Assembly (NCBI GenBank): GCA_020028115.1
Contig: JAHWYA010000191.1
Coordinates: 1-5,143, forward strand
Origin: Anaeromyxobacter sp.
GTDB taxonomy: Bacteria; Myxococcota; Myxococcia; Myxococcales; Anaeromyxobacteraceae
DNA length: 5,143 nt
Direction of reading: 5' to 3'
Each line of letters opens with the position of its first letter. The first letter of the stretch is position 1. Both the position numbers and the translations under genes were made by a program. The notes below the pieces were generated by a model that saw only the letters and a program-made list of their open reading frames with translations, searched no databases and was not told the origin of the DNA. Below, one piece after another: positions 1 to 5,143 of this stretch.

Positions 1-269
1 AGCCACGCCAGCGCGGCGCGGGTGTCGTCCGCCTCGCCGCGCCCCGCGTCGTGGCGGCCCGCGGAGCGGCCCGTGCCGCGGGTGTTGAAGCGGAGCGCGA
101 ACCCGCCGCGGGCGACCACCGCCTTCGCGAGCCGGTAGGTCGCGTGGTTGTGCATCGTGCCGCCGAGGGCGGGGTGGGGGTGGCAGACGACCGCCGCGAA
201 CGCCGCGTCGTCGGGACCTTCGGCGAGCGCCTCGAGCCGCCCGGCCGGTCCCGCGAGGTCGACGTTCAC
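1..269 (-). CDS. alpha/beta hydrolase, N-terminal part (runs off left edge)
   Basis: This is the amino-terminal 89 codons of a minus-strand gene whose 3' end lies beyond position 1. I read the start as GTG at 269-267, with AGGAG at 280-276 six bases upstream. The translation shows the pattern of small serine-hydrolase-fold proteins: VVCHPHPALGGTMHN (a core strand followed by the oxyanion-loop HPHP..GG motif), then a helix (YRLAKAVVARGG), then FALRFNTRGTGRSAG and a G-R-G-E-x-D-D stretch. These match the family often annotated as alpha/beta hydrolase or dienelactone hydrolase-like, cytoplasmic because no signal peptide is visible. The nucleophile elbow and catalytic triad would lie in the missing part, so activity and substrate cannot be judged. 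It follows purQ after 9 nt and its Shine-Dalgarno overlaps the purQ TAG stop, so it is probably co-translated with the purine genes. That does not by itself imply a purine-related role. The family call is fairly secure; the substrate is unknown. Confidence 0.8.
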   Translation of the reverse strand, partial: MNVDLAGPAGRLEALAEGPDDAAFAAVVCHPHPALGGTMHNHATYRLAKAVVARGGFALRFNTRGTGRSAGRHDAGRGEADDTRAALAW

Positions 270-278
270 GCCGCGCTC

Positions 279-938
<660 letters not shown>

Positions 939-943
939 CGAGG

Positions 944-1189
944 TCACAGCTCGATCCTGTAGTCCTCGATGACGGTGTTCGCGAGGAGCTTGCGGCACAT
1001 CTCCTCGAGGCGCGCCCGCTCCTGGGTCTCGGGGACCTTCTCGTCGAGGGTCACCTCGATGAGCTTCCCGAGCCGCACGTCGGACACCTCGCCGTACCCC
1101 ATCGCGTGAAGCGCCCGATTGACCGCCGACCCCTGGGGATCGAGGACACCGCGCTTCAACGTCACGAACACGCGAGCCTTCTTCGCCAT
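944..1189 (-). CDS. purS: Phosphoribosylformylglycinamidine synthase subunit PurS
   Basis: PurS is the small non-catalytic subunit that bridges PurQ and small-type PurL in the bacterial FGAM synthase complex. The 81-residue product starts [20 protein letters not shown], the typical PurS first strand followed by the V-L-D-P-Q-G turn. It continues with [11 protein letters not shown] and [12 protein letters not shown], the characteristic helix and second strand, and ends in the usual acidic C-terminal segment ([13 protein letters not shown]). Length and every main motif fit the family. ATG at 1189 is chosen because homology begins there; AAGG sits about 7 nt upstream. An open frame continues far upstream through the antisense of the neighbouring gene but has no PurS-like content. 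The gene heads the minus-strand purS-purQ-hydrolase cluster and is divergent from the CBS-domain gene. Its presence implies the small-PurL (PurSQL) type of enzyme rather than the large fused form; purL itself is not in this window. Confidence 0.95.
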   Translation of the reverse strand: MAKKARVFVTLKRGVLDPQGSAVNRALHAMGYGEVSDVRLGKLIEVTLDEKVPETQERARLEEMCRKLLANTVIEDYRIEL

Positions 1190-1252
1190 GCGCGGCCTTA
1201 TAGCAGATCCGACCCCGCGGGGCTGCCCGCGGTTTGGTAGGGTGGGGCGCCG
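1190..1252. promoter_or_regulatory. Divergent purS / CBS-gene spacer with a shared AT-rich -10-like element
   Basis: This 63-nt spacer must hold the upstream signals of purS (minus) and probably of the CBS-domain gene (plus). Its only AT-rich run is CTTATAG at 1197-1203. On the minus strand it reads TATAAG (1202-1197), one base from the sigma-70 -10 consensus TATAAT, but it ends only 7 nt before the purS ATG. A transcript starting from it would be nearly leaderless. On the plus strand it reads TATAGC, giving a leader of roughly 40 nt for the CBS gene. I see no good -35 hexamer at normal spacing in either direction. No PUR-box or purine riboswitch aptamer is apparent, and the space is too short for one. 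The promoter reading is tentative. Confidence 0.3.
1215..1232. repeat. 7-bp perfect inverted repeat in the divergent spacer
   Basis: CCGCGGG at 1215-1221 and CCCGCGG at 1226-1232 are exact reverse complements around a 4-nt loop (GCTG). On the plus strand the arm is followed by TTTGG, too short for a U-tract, so it is not a convincing terminator. It could be an operator between the two divergent genes or a hairpin in the CBS gene leader. Such GC-only dyads arise easily in this base composition. Confidence 0.5.
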
Positions 1253-2515
1253 ATGGGGCCCGACGCCAAGCGACTCGCGACGCTCGCCGCGGGCGTCTTC
1301 CTGCTGCTCGTCCTCCGGGCGATCGCGGCAGCGTTCGAGTCGTCGCTCGTCGCCACGGGCCAGCCCCGCGCCCGCGAGCTCGCGGCCTCCCCCGAGGCCG
1401 GCAGCCGCGCCCACGCCCTCGCCGCCCTCTTCGACGACCTCGAGGGGACGGCGTTCGCGGGCCGCGCCGTCGCGACGTTCGCCACGATCCTCGCGGGGTT
1501 CGTGGCCGGGTACGTCGGGGCGTCGCTCGCCCCCGAGGCGCGTTGGGCGGGCGGGCTCGGGGCGGCGCTCGCCGCCTCGCTCGTCTCCCTGCCGCTCGCC
1601 GGTGGGGCGCGGGGTCTCGGTGCGGCGCACGGGGAGCCGGTCGCCCTCGCGCTCGCGGTCCCGTTCCGGGCCCTCCGCGCGTTCTTCGCGCCGCTCGGCC
1701 GCCTCGTGCGCGTGGTGACCGGGCGGCGCGCGCGGTTCGCGCTGCCGCTGCCGCCCCTCGAGGAGATGGAGCGCGCGTTCTCCGAGCTCGCGAAGCGGTC
1801 CGGGCCGGGCTCCGAGGCGACGAGCGAGCTCATCCGGAACGTCTTCGAGTTCCGGGACAAGGTCGCGCGCGACGTCATGGTGCCGCGCACCGACGTCGTG
1901 GCGGTCGAGGTCGACACGCCGGTGCCGGAGATCATCCGCGTGCTCGCGGAGGAGGGGCACTCGCGCATGCCGGTCTACCGCGAGAACCTCGACCGGATCG
2001 AGGGCGTGCTCCACGCGCGCGACCTCGTGCCGCTGCTCGCGCACCCCGAGCTCATCATGCTCCGCGACATCCTCCGCCCGGCGCACTTCGTCCCCTGGTC
2101 GAAGCCGATCGAGCAGCTCCTCCGCGAGATGCAGAAGCGGCGCCTCCACATGGCGTTCGTCGTCGACGAGCACGGCGGCATCATGGGCCTCTGCACGATC
2201 GAGGACGTCCTCGAGGAGATCGTCGGCGACATCCAGGACGAGTTCGACGAGGTCGGCAAGGCGGTCGAGGTCCACCAGGACGGCACGTTCACGGTGCAGG
2301 GCCAGGCCGCCGTCGCGGAGTTCAACGCCGCCGCGTCGGCCGACCTCCCCGAGGACCAGGGCTACGAGACGATGTCCGGGTTCCTCAACGCGGTGGCCGG
2401 CGCGATCCCGTCGAAGGGCGACCGGTACTTCTGGAAGGGCTGGGTGTTCACCGTCGCCGACGCCGACCCGCGGCGGGTGACGAAGGTCCGCGCGGCGCGC
2501 GTGAAGCGGGCCTGA
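1253..2515 (+). CDS. CorC/HlyC-type membrane protein: degenerate DUF21 + CBS pair + transporter-associated domain
   Basis: The 420-residue product has the CNNM/CorC layout. An N-terminal membrane region has hydrophobic segments near residues 8-28, 68-93, 98-118 and weakly 127-147. A linker helix ends in [21 protein letters not shown], a hallmark of the family. The CBS pair spans about 205-330, with HSRMPVY...[13 protein letters not shown] in the first repeat and [30 protein letters not shown] in the second. The CorC_HlyC domain covers about 338-415 and includes the Y-E-T-M-S-G-F-L motif. Relatives are linked to Mg/Co or other ion efflux, with nucleotide binding by the CBS pair. The membrane part keeps an F-E-S-S-L equivalent of the usual S-x-x-E-T-A helix (Glu29), but the usual polar G-N-T motif of the next helix reads F-A-T-I-L. 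Transport ability is therefore uncertain. ATG at 1253 follows the purine-rich GGGTGGGG. The family is secure; the substrate is not. Confidence 0.9.
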   Translation: MGPDAKRLATLAAGVFLLLVLRAIAAAFESSLVATGQPRARELAASPEAGSRAHALAALFDDLEGTAFAGRAVATFATILAGFVAGYVGASLAPEARWAGGLGAALAASLVSLPLAGGARGLGAAHGEPVALALAVPFRALRAFFAPLGRLVRVVTGRRARFALPLPPLEEMERAFSELAKRSGPGSEATSELIRNVFEFRDKVARDVMVPRTDVVAVEVDTPVPEIIRVLAEEGHSRMPVYRENLDRIEGVLHARDLVPLLAHPELIMLRDILRPAHFVPWSKPIEQLLREMQKRRLHMAFVVDEHGGIMGLCTIEDVLEEIVGDIQDEFDEVGKAVEVHQDGTFTVQGQAAVAEFNAAASADLPEDQGYETMSGFLNAVAGAIPSKGDRYFWKGWVFTVADADPRRVTKVRAARVKRA

Positions 2516-2518
2516 GCA

Positions 2519-2534
2519 GCGCGCCGCGGCGCGC
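2519..2534. repeat. 16-bp perfect palindrome just after the CBS gene stop
   Basis: Positions 2519-2534 read identically on both strands (core CCGCGG, arms GCGCG/CGCGC). It starts 3 nt after the TGA of the CBS-domain gene. It could slow polymerase or protect a 3' end but has no T-tract, so it is not a canonical intrinsic terminator. Without a loop it is better suited to cruciform formation or protein binding than to an RNA hairpin. Confidence 0.55.
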
Positions 2535-2551
2535 GCAAGGCCGAGCCGGGC

Positions 2552-2569
2552 CGCAAGCGTCCGCTTGCG
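2552..2569. terminator. Possible transcript-end hairpin (no U-tract)
   Basis: CGCAAGCG at 2552-2559 and CGCTTGCG at 2562-2569 are exact reverse complements separated by 2 nt; a realistic RNA hairpin has a 7-bp stem and a 4-nt GTCC loop. It lies 37 nt beyond the CBS gene stop, a typical terminator distance. No run of T follows on either strand, so this may be a U-less terminator, a 3'-end stabiliser or a binding site. Confidence 0.35.
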
Positions 2570-2649
2570 CCTCGCGCGGAGCATGCCGGGCGGGGCTCGC
2601 CCGAGCGAACCGGACCGGTGTACCCGGAGCGCGTCCCACGGACCTGCGA

Positions 2650-2678
2650 CTGTGTCTCGCCGGCGACCTCTTTACACT
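2650..2678 (+). promoter_or_regulatory. Weak candidate promoter for the kinase-regulator operon
   Basis: TACACT at 2673-2678 lies in CTCTTTACACTCC, the most AT-rich run in the spacer, and matches four of six bases of the sigma-70 -10 consensus. No good -35 sits 16-18 nt upstream (TGTGT around 2651-2655 is poor), so an activator may be needed. Transcription would start near 2685 and give a leader of about 34 nt. No sigma-54 -24/-12 pair was found. The palindrome TCGCCGGCGA at 2657-2666 falls in the spacer between the boxes. Confidence 0.3.
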
Positions 2679-2718
2679 CCACGCGAAGTCGGGTGGACCC
2701 CTCCTTCGCGGAGAGCGC

Positions 2719-4185
2719 ATGGCGACATCCGGAGCCGGAGCACGTGCTGGCCGCGCCCGCGGGGCGCTCGGAACGCGCGGCCTCCTCCTCGCGGCGTTCA
2801 CCGTGCTCGCCGCGGCGTTCGCCGCCACGTTCGCCCTTCAGGTCCTCCGGCTCGCCCGGATGGCGCACGGGATCGCCGAGCTCCGCGATCACCAGGAGGA
2901 GATGCACCTCGCGCTGCAGCTCGAGGAGGCCGTGCGGAGCGAGTACGCGAGGCAAGCGCGCGTGCTCGCCGGCGAGGAGGCCGCCGGGCCGGCCGCCGCA
3001 GGGCGAGACACCGTGGCCGCGCTCGTGCGAAAGCTCTCCGCGCGCGTGGACGAGCCCCAGTCGTCCCGCTGGGTCGAGCAGATCGCGGCAGCCACCCGCG
3101 CCCTCGACCAGCGCTTCGCGGCCGACGTCGCCGCCGCCGCCGCGGGAGCCCAGGTCCGGGGGAGCGAGGAGGCGAGGTACCGGCTCGTGTTCGAGATCGA
3201 GGAGAACGCCTATAACCTGTTCGCGTTCCTGCGCGAGGAGAGCGCGGTGCAGAGCGCGTCGGTCGAGCGGCTCCGGCGCGATTCGCTCCGCCTCGCCGTC
3301 GGCTTCGCGGTCGCGGTGCCGCTCTTCGCCCTCGCGGTCGGCATCTACCTCGCGCGCGCGATCGCGCGCCCGCTCGCCGTGCTCGGCGATGGCGCTGCCC
3401 GGATCGGGCGCGGCGATCTGAGGACGCGCATCGCGCTCCGGGGGCCTGGCGAGTTCGCGGCGCTCGGCGCAGAGCTGAACGCGATGGCGGAGTCGCTCCA
3501 GCAGCACCAGGAGCGGCTGGTCCGGTCGGAGAAGCTCGCGAGCCTCGGGCGGCTCGCCGCCGGGATCGCGCACGAGATCAACAACCCGCTCCAGGTGATG
3601 ATCGGGTACCTGACCCTCCACCGCGGGAGGGTCGCGGGCGAGCTCGGGACGGACCTCGCGCACGTGGAGCGCGAGGCGAAGCGCTGCCAGGAGATCGTGG
3701 AGGGGCTGCTGCAGCTCTCGCGCCCCGCGGTGACGGCGGCGCCCCAGGTGGTCGACCTCCGGGAGGTCTCGCAGGAGGTCGCGGACGCGATCCGCGTCGC
3801 CATGCCGGACGCGCCCGCGCTCCACGTCGCCGGCGCCGGCCACGCGCTCGGGTGTCCCGCCCGGTTCCGCCAGGTGATCTTCAACCTCGTGAAGAACGCG
3901 GCGGAAGCCGCCGGCCCCGCCGGGAAGGTCGAGGTGGAGGTGGGCTGCGACCTCGACACGACGCACGTCGTCGTGAGCGACACGGGGCCGGGCATCCCCG
4001 CCGACCGCCGCGAACGCCTGTTCGAGCCGTTCTTCACGACGAAGGCGACCGGGACCGGCCTCGGCCTCGCGCTGGCGCGCGCGATCGCCCGGTCGCACGG
4101 CGGGGACGTGGACCTCGAGGACGCGGCGGTGGGCGCGCGGTTCAGCCTGCGCGCGCCGCGCCGGCAGGAAGGAGCGGGTACATGA
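2719..4185 (+). CDS. Sensor histidine kinase, HAMP-containing, NtrB/ZraS-like catalytic core
   Basis: This 488-residue inner-membrane kinase senses a signal and phosphorylates the adjacent regulator. A first membrane helix spans about 20-42, and an extracytoplasmic, Ala/Glu-rich, mostly helical sensor about 43-189 suggests a four-helix-bundle type. A second helix at about 190-213 runs into a HAMP domain (about 211-263, Pro218) and a short coiled segment. The His box is AHEINNP with phospho-acceptor His285; Glu286 and Asn289 give the E-x-x-N motif linked to phosphatase activity. The ATPase domain shows the N box (RQVIFNLVKNAAEA, Asn393), G1 (DTGPGI, Asp421), F box (FEPFFTT) and G2 (GTGLGLA), all intact. 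No PAS or receiver domain is visible. ATG at 2719 is preferred because GGAG lies 5 nt upstream and the hydrophobic helix follows; the same frame stays open upstream without meaningful content. The stop overlaps the regulator start. The signal is unknown. Confidence 0.95.
   Translation: MATSGAGARAGRARGALGTRGLLLAAFTVLAAAFAATFALQVLRLARMAHGIAELRDHQEEMHLALQLEEAVRSEYARQARVLAGEEAAGPAAAGRDTVAALVRKLSARVDEPQSSRWVEQIAAATRALDQRFAADVAAAAAGAQVRGSEEARYRLVFEIEENAYNLFAFLREESAVQSASVERLRRDSLRLAVGFAVAVPLFALAVGIYLARAIARPLAVLGDGAARIGRGDLRTRIALRGPGEFAALGAELNAMAESLQQHQERLVRSEKLASLGRLAAGIAHEINNPLQVMIGYLTLHRGRVAGELGTDLAHVEREAKRCQEIVEGLLQLSRPAVTAAPQVVDLREVSQEVADAIRVAMPDAPALHVAGAGHALGCPARFRQVIFNLVKNAAEAAGPAGKVEVEVGCDLDTTHVVVSDTGPGIPADRRERLFEPFFTTKATGTGLGLALARAIARSHGGDVDLEDAAVGARFSLRAPRRQEGAGT
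4166..4174 (+). promoter_or_regulatory. Strong Shine-Dalgarno of the response regulator, inside the kinase gene
   Basis: AGGAAGGAG lies within the last codons of the kinase gene, 7 nt before the regulator ATG at 4182. Together with the ATGA overlap (4182-4185) it fixes the regulator start and allows both coupled and independent initiation. It is the strongest ribosome-binding site in the window, consistent with making more regulator than kinase. Confidence 0.8.
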
Positions 4186-4781
4186 GTCGCAGCAGCGTGC
4201 TGGTGGTGGACGACAAGGCGGCCGTCACGGAGCTCATGGCGCGGATCCTGCGCGACGCGTACGACGTGACGAGCACGTGCGATCCGAAGGAGGCGCTCGC
4301 GCGGCTCGAGCAGCGCGAGTTCGACGTGGTGCTCACCGACGTGAAGATGCCGGGGCTGACCGGGTTCGAGGTGCTCGCGGCCGTGCGGCGCTCCTGCGCC
4401 GCGACGAGCGTCGTCATGATGACGGGGTTCGCGTCGATCCCGGACGCGGTGGAGGCGATCCGGCAGGGCGCGTTCGACTACGTCGCGAAGCCGGCCGAGG
4501 CCCCCGAGATCCAGCTCGTCGTGGCGCGCGCGCTCGAGGACCGCGCCCGGCGCACGGCGGCCGAGCCGCGCGGCGACGCCCCGGTCGACGTGAACTTCCA
4601 CGAGGCGGTGGTCGCGGCGCGCCACCGCGCCTCCCGCGACTACCTCGTGGCGCTGATGAGCAAGTTCCACGGGAACGTGACGCGGGCCGCCGCGCAGGCG
4701 GGGATGACCCGCGAGAGCCTGCACCGGCTCCTCAAGCAGTTCGGCGTGCGCTCCGAGGAGTTCAAGCGGACGGCAGCGTGA
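4182..4781 (+). CDS. Response regulator, receiver + Fis-type helix-turn-helix, no AAA+ domain
   Basis: The 199-residue product is the likely phosphorylation target of the kinase it overlaps by 4 nt. The receiver spans about 1-120 and has all expected residues: the acidic pair Asp10-Asp11, phospho-acceptor Asp53 in LTDVKMPG, Thr81 in MMTGF, Tyr100 in the F-D-Y segment, and Lys103 in VAKP. A linker rich in Ala, Arg and Pro (about 121-137) leads to a segment at about 139-199. This contains YLVALMSKFHGNVTRAAAQAGM and TRESLHRLLKQFGV (split here for length), the Fis/NtrC-type helix-turn-helix. NtrC-family regulators normally carry a sigma-54-interacting AAA+ domain of about 240 residues between these parts, and here it is absent. 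The layout matches the ActR/PrrA/RegA class, which activates ordinary promoters, although the helix-turn-helix text looks closer to NtrC. It is expected to bind DNA as a dimer. Targets are unknown. Confidence 0.95.
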   Translation: MSRSSVLVVDDKAAVTELMARILRDAYDVTSTCDPKEALARLEQREFDVVLTDVKMPGLTGFEVLAAVRRSCAATSVVMMTGFASIPDAVEAIRQGAFDYVAKPAEAPEIQLVVARALEDRARRTAAEPRGDAPVDVNFHEAVVAARHRASRDYLVALMSKFHGNVTRAAAQAGMTRESLHRLLKQFGVRSEEFKRTAA

Positions 4782-4928
4782 CGGCGCGAGCGCGAGCGCG
4801 ACCGCCGATCGCGAGCTCGCGTACGCGAAGCGGGGCCGGCAGCGGACGATCGAGCGCCGGCTCGGCTTGCCCTCGCGAACCCTTCCGCGGGTCGTCCGAA
4901 GGCGGGCCGGTCGCCATACCTTCCCCGC
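4782..4928. other. 147-nt spacer with short GC-rich repeats and palindromes
   Basis: Directly after the regulator stop, CGCGAG occurs twice in tandem (4785-4796) followed by a partial third copy. Its complement lies in the 12-bp palindrome CGCGAGCTCGCG at 4810-4821, so either tandem copy could pair with GCTCGCG to form a stem of about 7 bp. A second small dyad is CGAGC / GCTCG at 4851-4864 with a 4-nt loop. No T-run follows any of these. CATACCTT at 4915-4922 is the least GC-rich stretch and might serve as a -10 for the next gene, but it ends only 6 nt before that ATG. No gene is supported here. Confidence 0.55.
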
Positions 4929-5143
4929 ATGAGGGAACGGCGGCGGAACGGCGTGTCGATCGGCCAGCCCGTGCGGGATCTCGACGGGGAGTCCCTCGGC
5001 CGGGTGACGCGGCTCTACGAATCGGGCTTCGCGGCGCGGCGGGGCCTACCGATCCTGTTCCGCCGCGACTTCGTCGTCCGCTACGAAGAGGTCCGTGGGA
5101 TCCGCGACGGCGCGCTCGTCGTCGCCCGCTCGCGTCGGGACCT
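4929..5143 (+). CDS. Small PRC-barrel-like protein, N-terminal part (runs off right edge)
   Basis: An open frame of 71 codons from ATG 4929 runs to the window end. It reads SIGQPVRDLDGESLGRV, then T-R-L-Y-E-S-G-F, then GLPILFRRDFVVRYEEV and G-I-R-D-G-A-L-V-V-A-R. The V-x-D-x-D-G-x-x-L-G-x-V opening is the hallmark of PRC-barrel domains, small beta-barrels found in the photosynthetic reaction-centre H subunit, RimM and many short stress or RNA-associated proteins. Both barrel halves appear present in the visible part. No signal peptide or membrane helix is seen. There is no Shine-Dalgarno ahead of ATG 4929. A GTG at 4953 (codon 9), preceded by GGCGGAAC, would start just before the conserved region and is a reasonable alternative. 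Function unknown; it could be a target of the adjacent two-component pair, which is only inference from position. Confidence 0.6.
   Translation, partial: MRERRRNGVSIGQPVRDLDGESLGRVTRLYESGFAARRGLPILFRRDFVVRYEEVRGIRDGALVVARSRRD

Larger units (their letters stand above)
2516..2718. other. 203-nt spacer between the CBS gene and the kinase operon
   Basis: I see no convincing gene here; frames that stay open are extensions of shadows of the neighbouring genes. The first 60 nt are packed with dyad symmetry (described separately) right behind the CBS gene stop, where a transcript end would be expected, but no T-run follows. The last 75 nt hold a weak -10-like hexamer, a palindrome, and the kinase Shine-Dalgarno GGAG at 2710-2713, five bases before its ATG. 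Confidence 0.7.

Noticed and set aside
939..998. An upstream ATG giving PurQ 20 more residues
   Set aside because: It would overlap the purS 3' end and the extra residues do not resemble Pur[13 protein letters not shown] is the usual start.
1190..1252. Purine riboswitch or PUR box upstream of purS
   Set aside because: The 63-nt spacer has no aptamer-like three-way junction and no recognisable PUR box motif.
944..2584. A long minus-strand frame that would extend PurS by over 460 residues
   Set aside because: The extension is antisense to the CBS gene and low-complexity; PurS homology starts exactly at ATG 1189 with normal family length.
2516..2718. Sigma-54 promoter ahead of the kinase operon
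   Set aside because: No GG-N10-GC pair with a TGGCAC/TTGCA-like context was found, and the regulator itself lacks the AAA+ domain.
3130..3144. GCC triplet run in the kinase gene as a possible unstable microsatellite
   Set aside because: Only four perfect GCC units plus GCG, encoding alanines in a helical sensor; expected in DNA of this composition.
1234..4185. A 983-codon plus-strand open frame spanning the CBS gene and the kinase, which could be read as a fusion protein
   Set aside because: Up to about 2718 it is arginine/proline/alanine-rich out-of-frame text across the CBS gene. Only the part from ATG 2719, with its own Shine-Dalgarno, has recognisable domains.
2362..4724. Long minus-strand frames opposite the kinase and regulator
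   Set aside because: They arise from the high GC content; the plus strand carries full kinase and receiver motifs, and the antisense products show no domain.

Overview
The window comes from a very GC-rich bacterial chromosome: nearly every third codon position is G or C, and the spacers are GC-rich too. Gene content and style (PurS/PurQ-type purine synthesis, a CorC-like CBS protein, an NtrB-like kinase paired with a REC-Fis regulator) would fit a myxobacterial or deltaproteobacterial-type genome, or another high-GC environmental phylum. This lineage guess rests on style only and is weak. I see no mobile element, CRISPR array, tRNA or rRNA.

Left part, minus strand (1-1189): a tightly packed operon reads purS -> purQ -> alpha/beta hydrolase. 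PurS and PurQ are the small structural subunit and the glutaminase subunit of the multi-subunit FGAM synthase (de novo purine synthesis, step 4). The matching PurL is not in the window. The hydrolase follows purQ after 9 nt, its Shine-Dalgarno overlaps the purQ stop, and it runs off the left edge.

Middle (1253-2515, plus strand): a 420-residue membrane protein with a degenerate DUF21/CNNM membrane region, a CBS pair and a CorC/HlyC C-terminal domain, divergent from purS. The 63-nt divergent spacer holds the only AT-rich hexamer nearby (usable as a -10 in either direction) and a perfect 7-bp GC hairpin.

Right part, plus strand (2719-4781): a two-component pair with an ATGA stop/start overlap. 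The kinase (488 aa) has two membrane helices, a helical extracytoplasmic sensor, HAMP, and an AHEINNP-type His box. The regulator (199 aa) is a receiver joined directly to a Fis-type helix-turn-helix with no AAA+ domain. The 203-nt spacer upstream holds dyads behind the CBS gene, including two that compete for the same arm, and a palindrome with GCGAC half-sites next to a weak -10 just before the kinase. This is a plausible autoregulation site.

Right edge (4929-5143): the first 71 codons of a small protein resembling a PRC-barrel domain. The 147-nt spacer before it contains short GC-rich repeats and palindromes but no clear terminator.

No gene-free stretch exceeds 203 nt. I see no clearly new multi-gene system. 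The most unusual items are the REC-Fis regulator paired with an NtrB-like kinase, the dyads flanking that operon, and the divergent DUF21 region.
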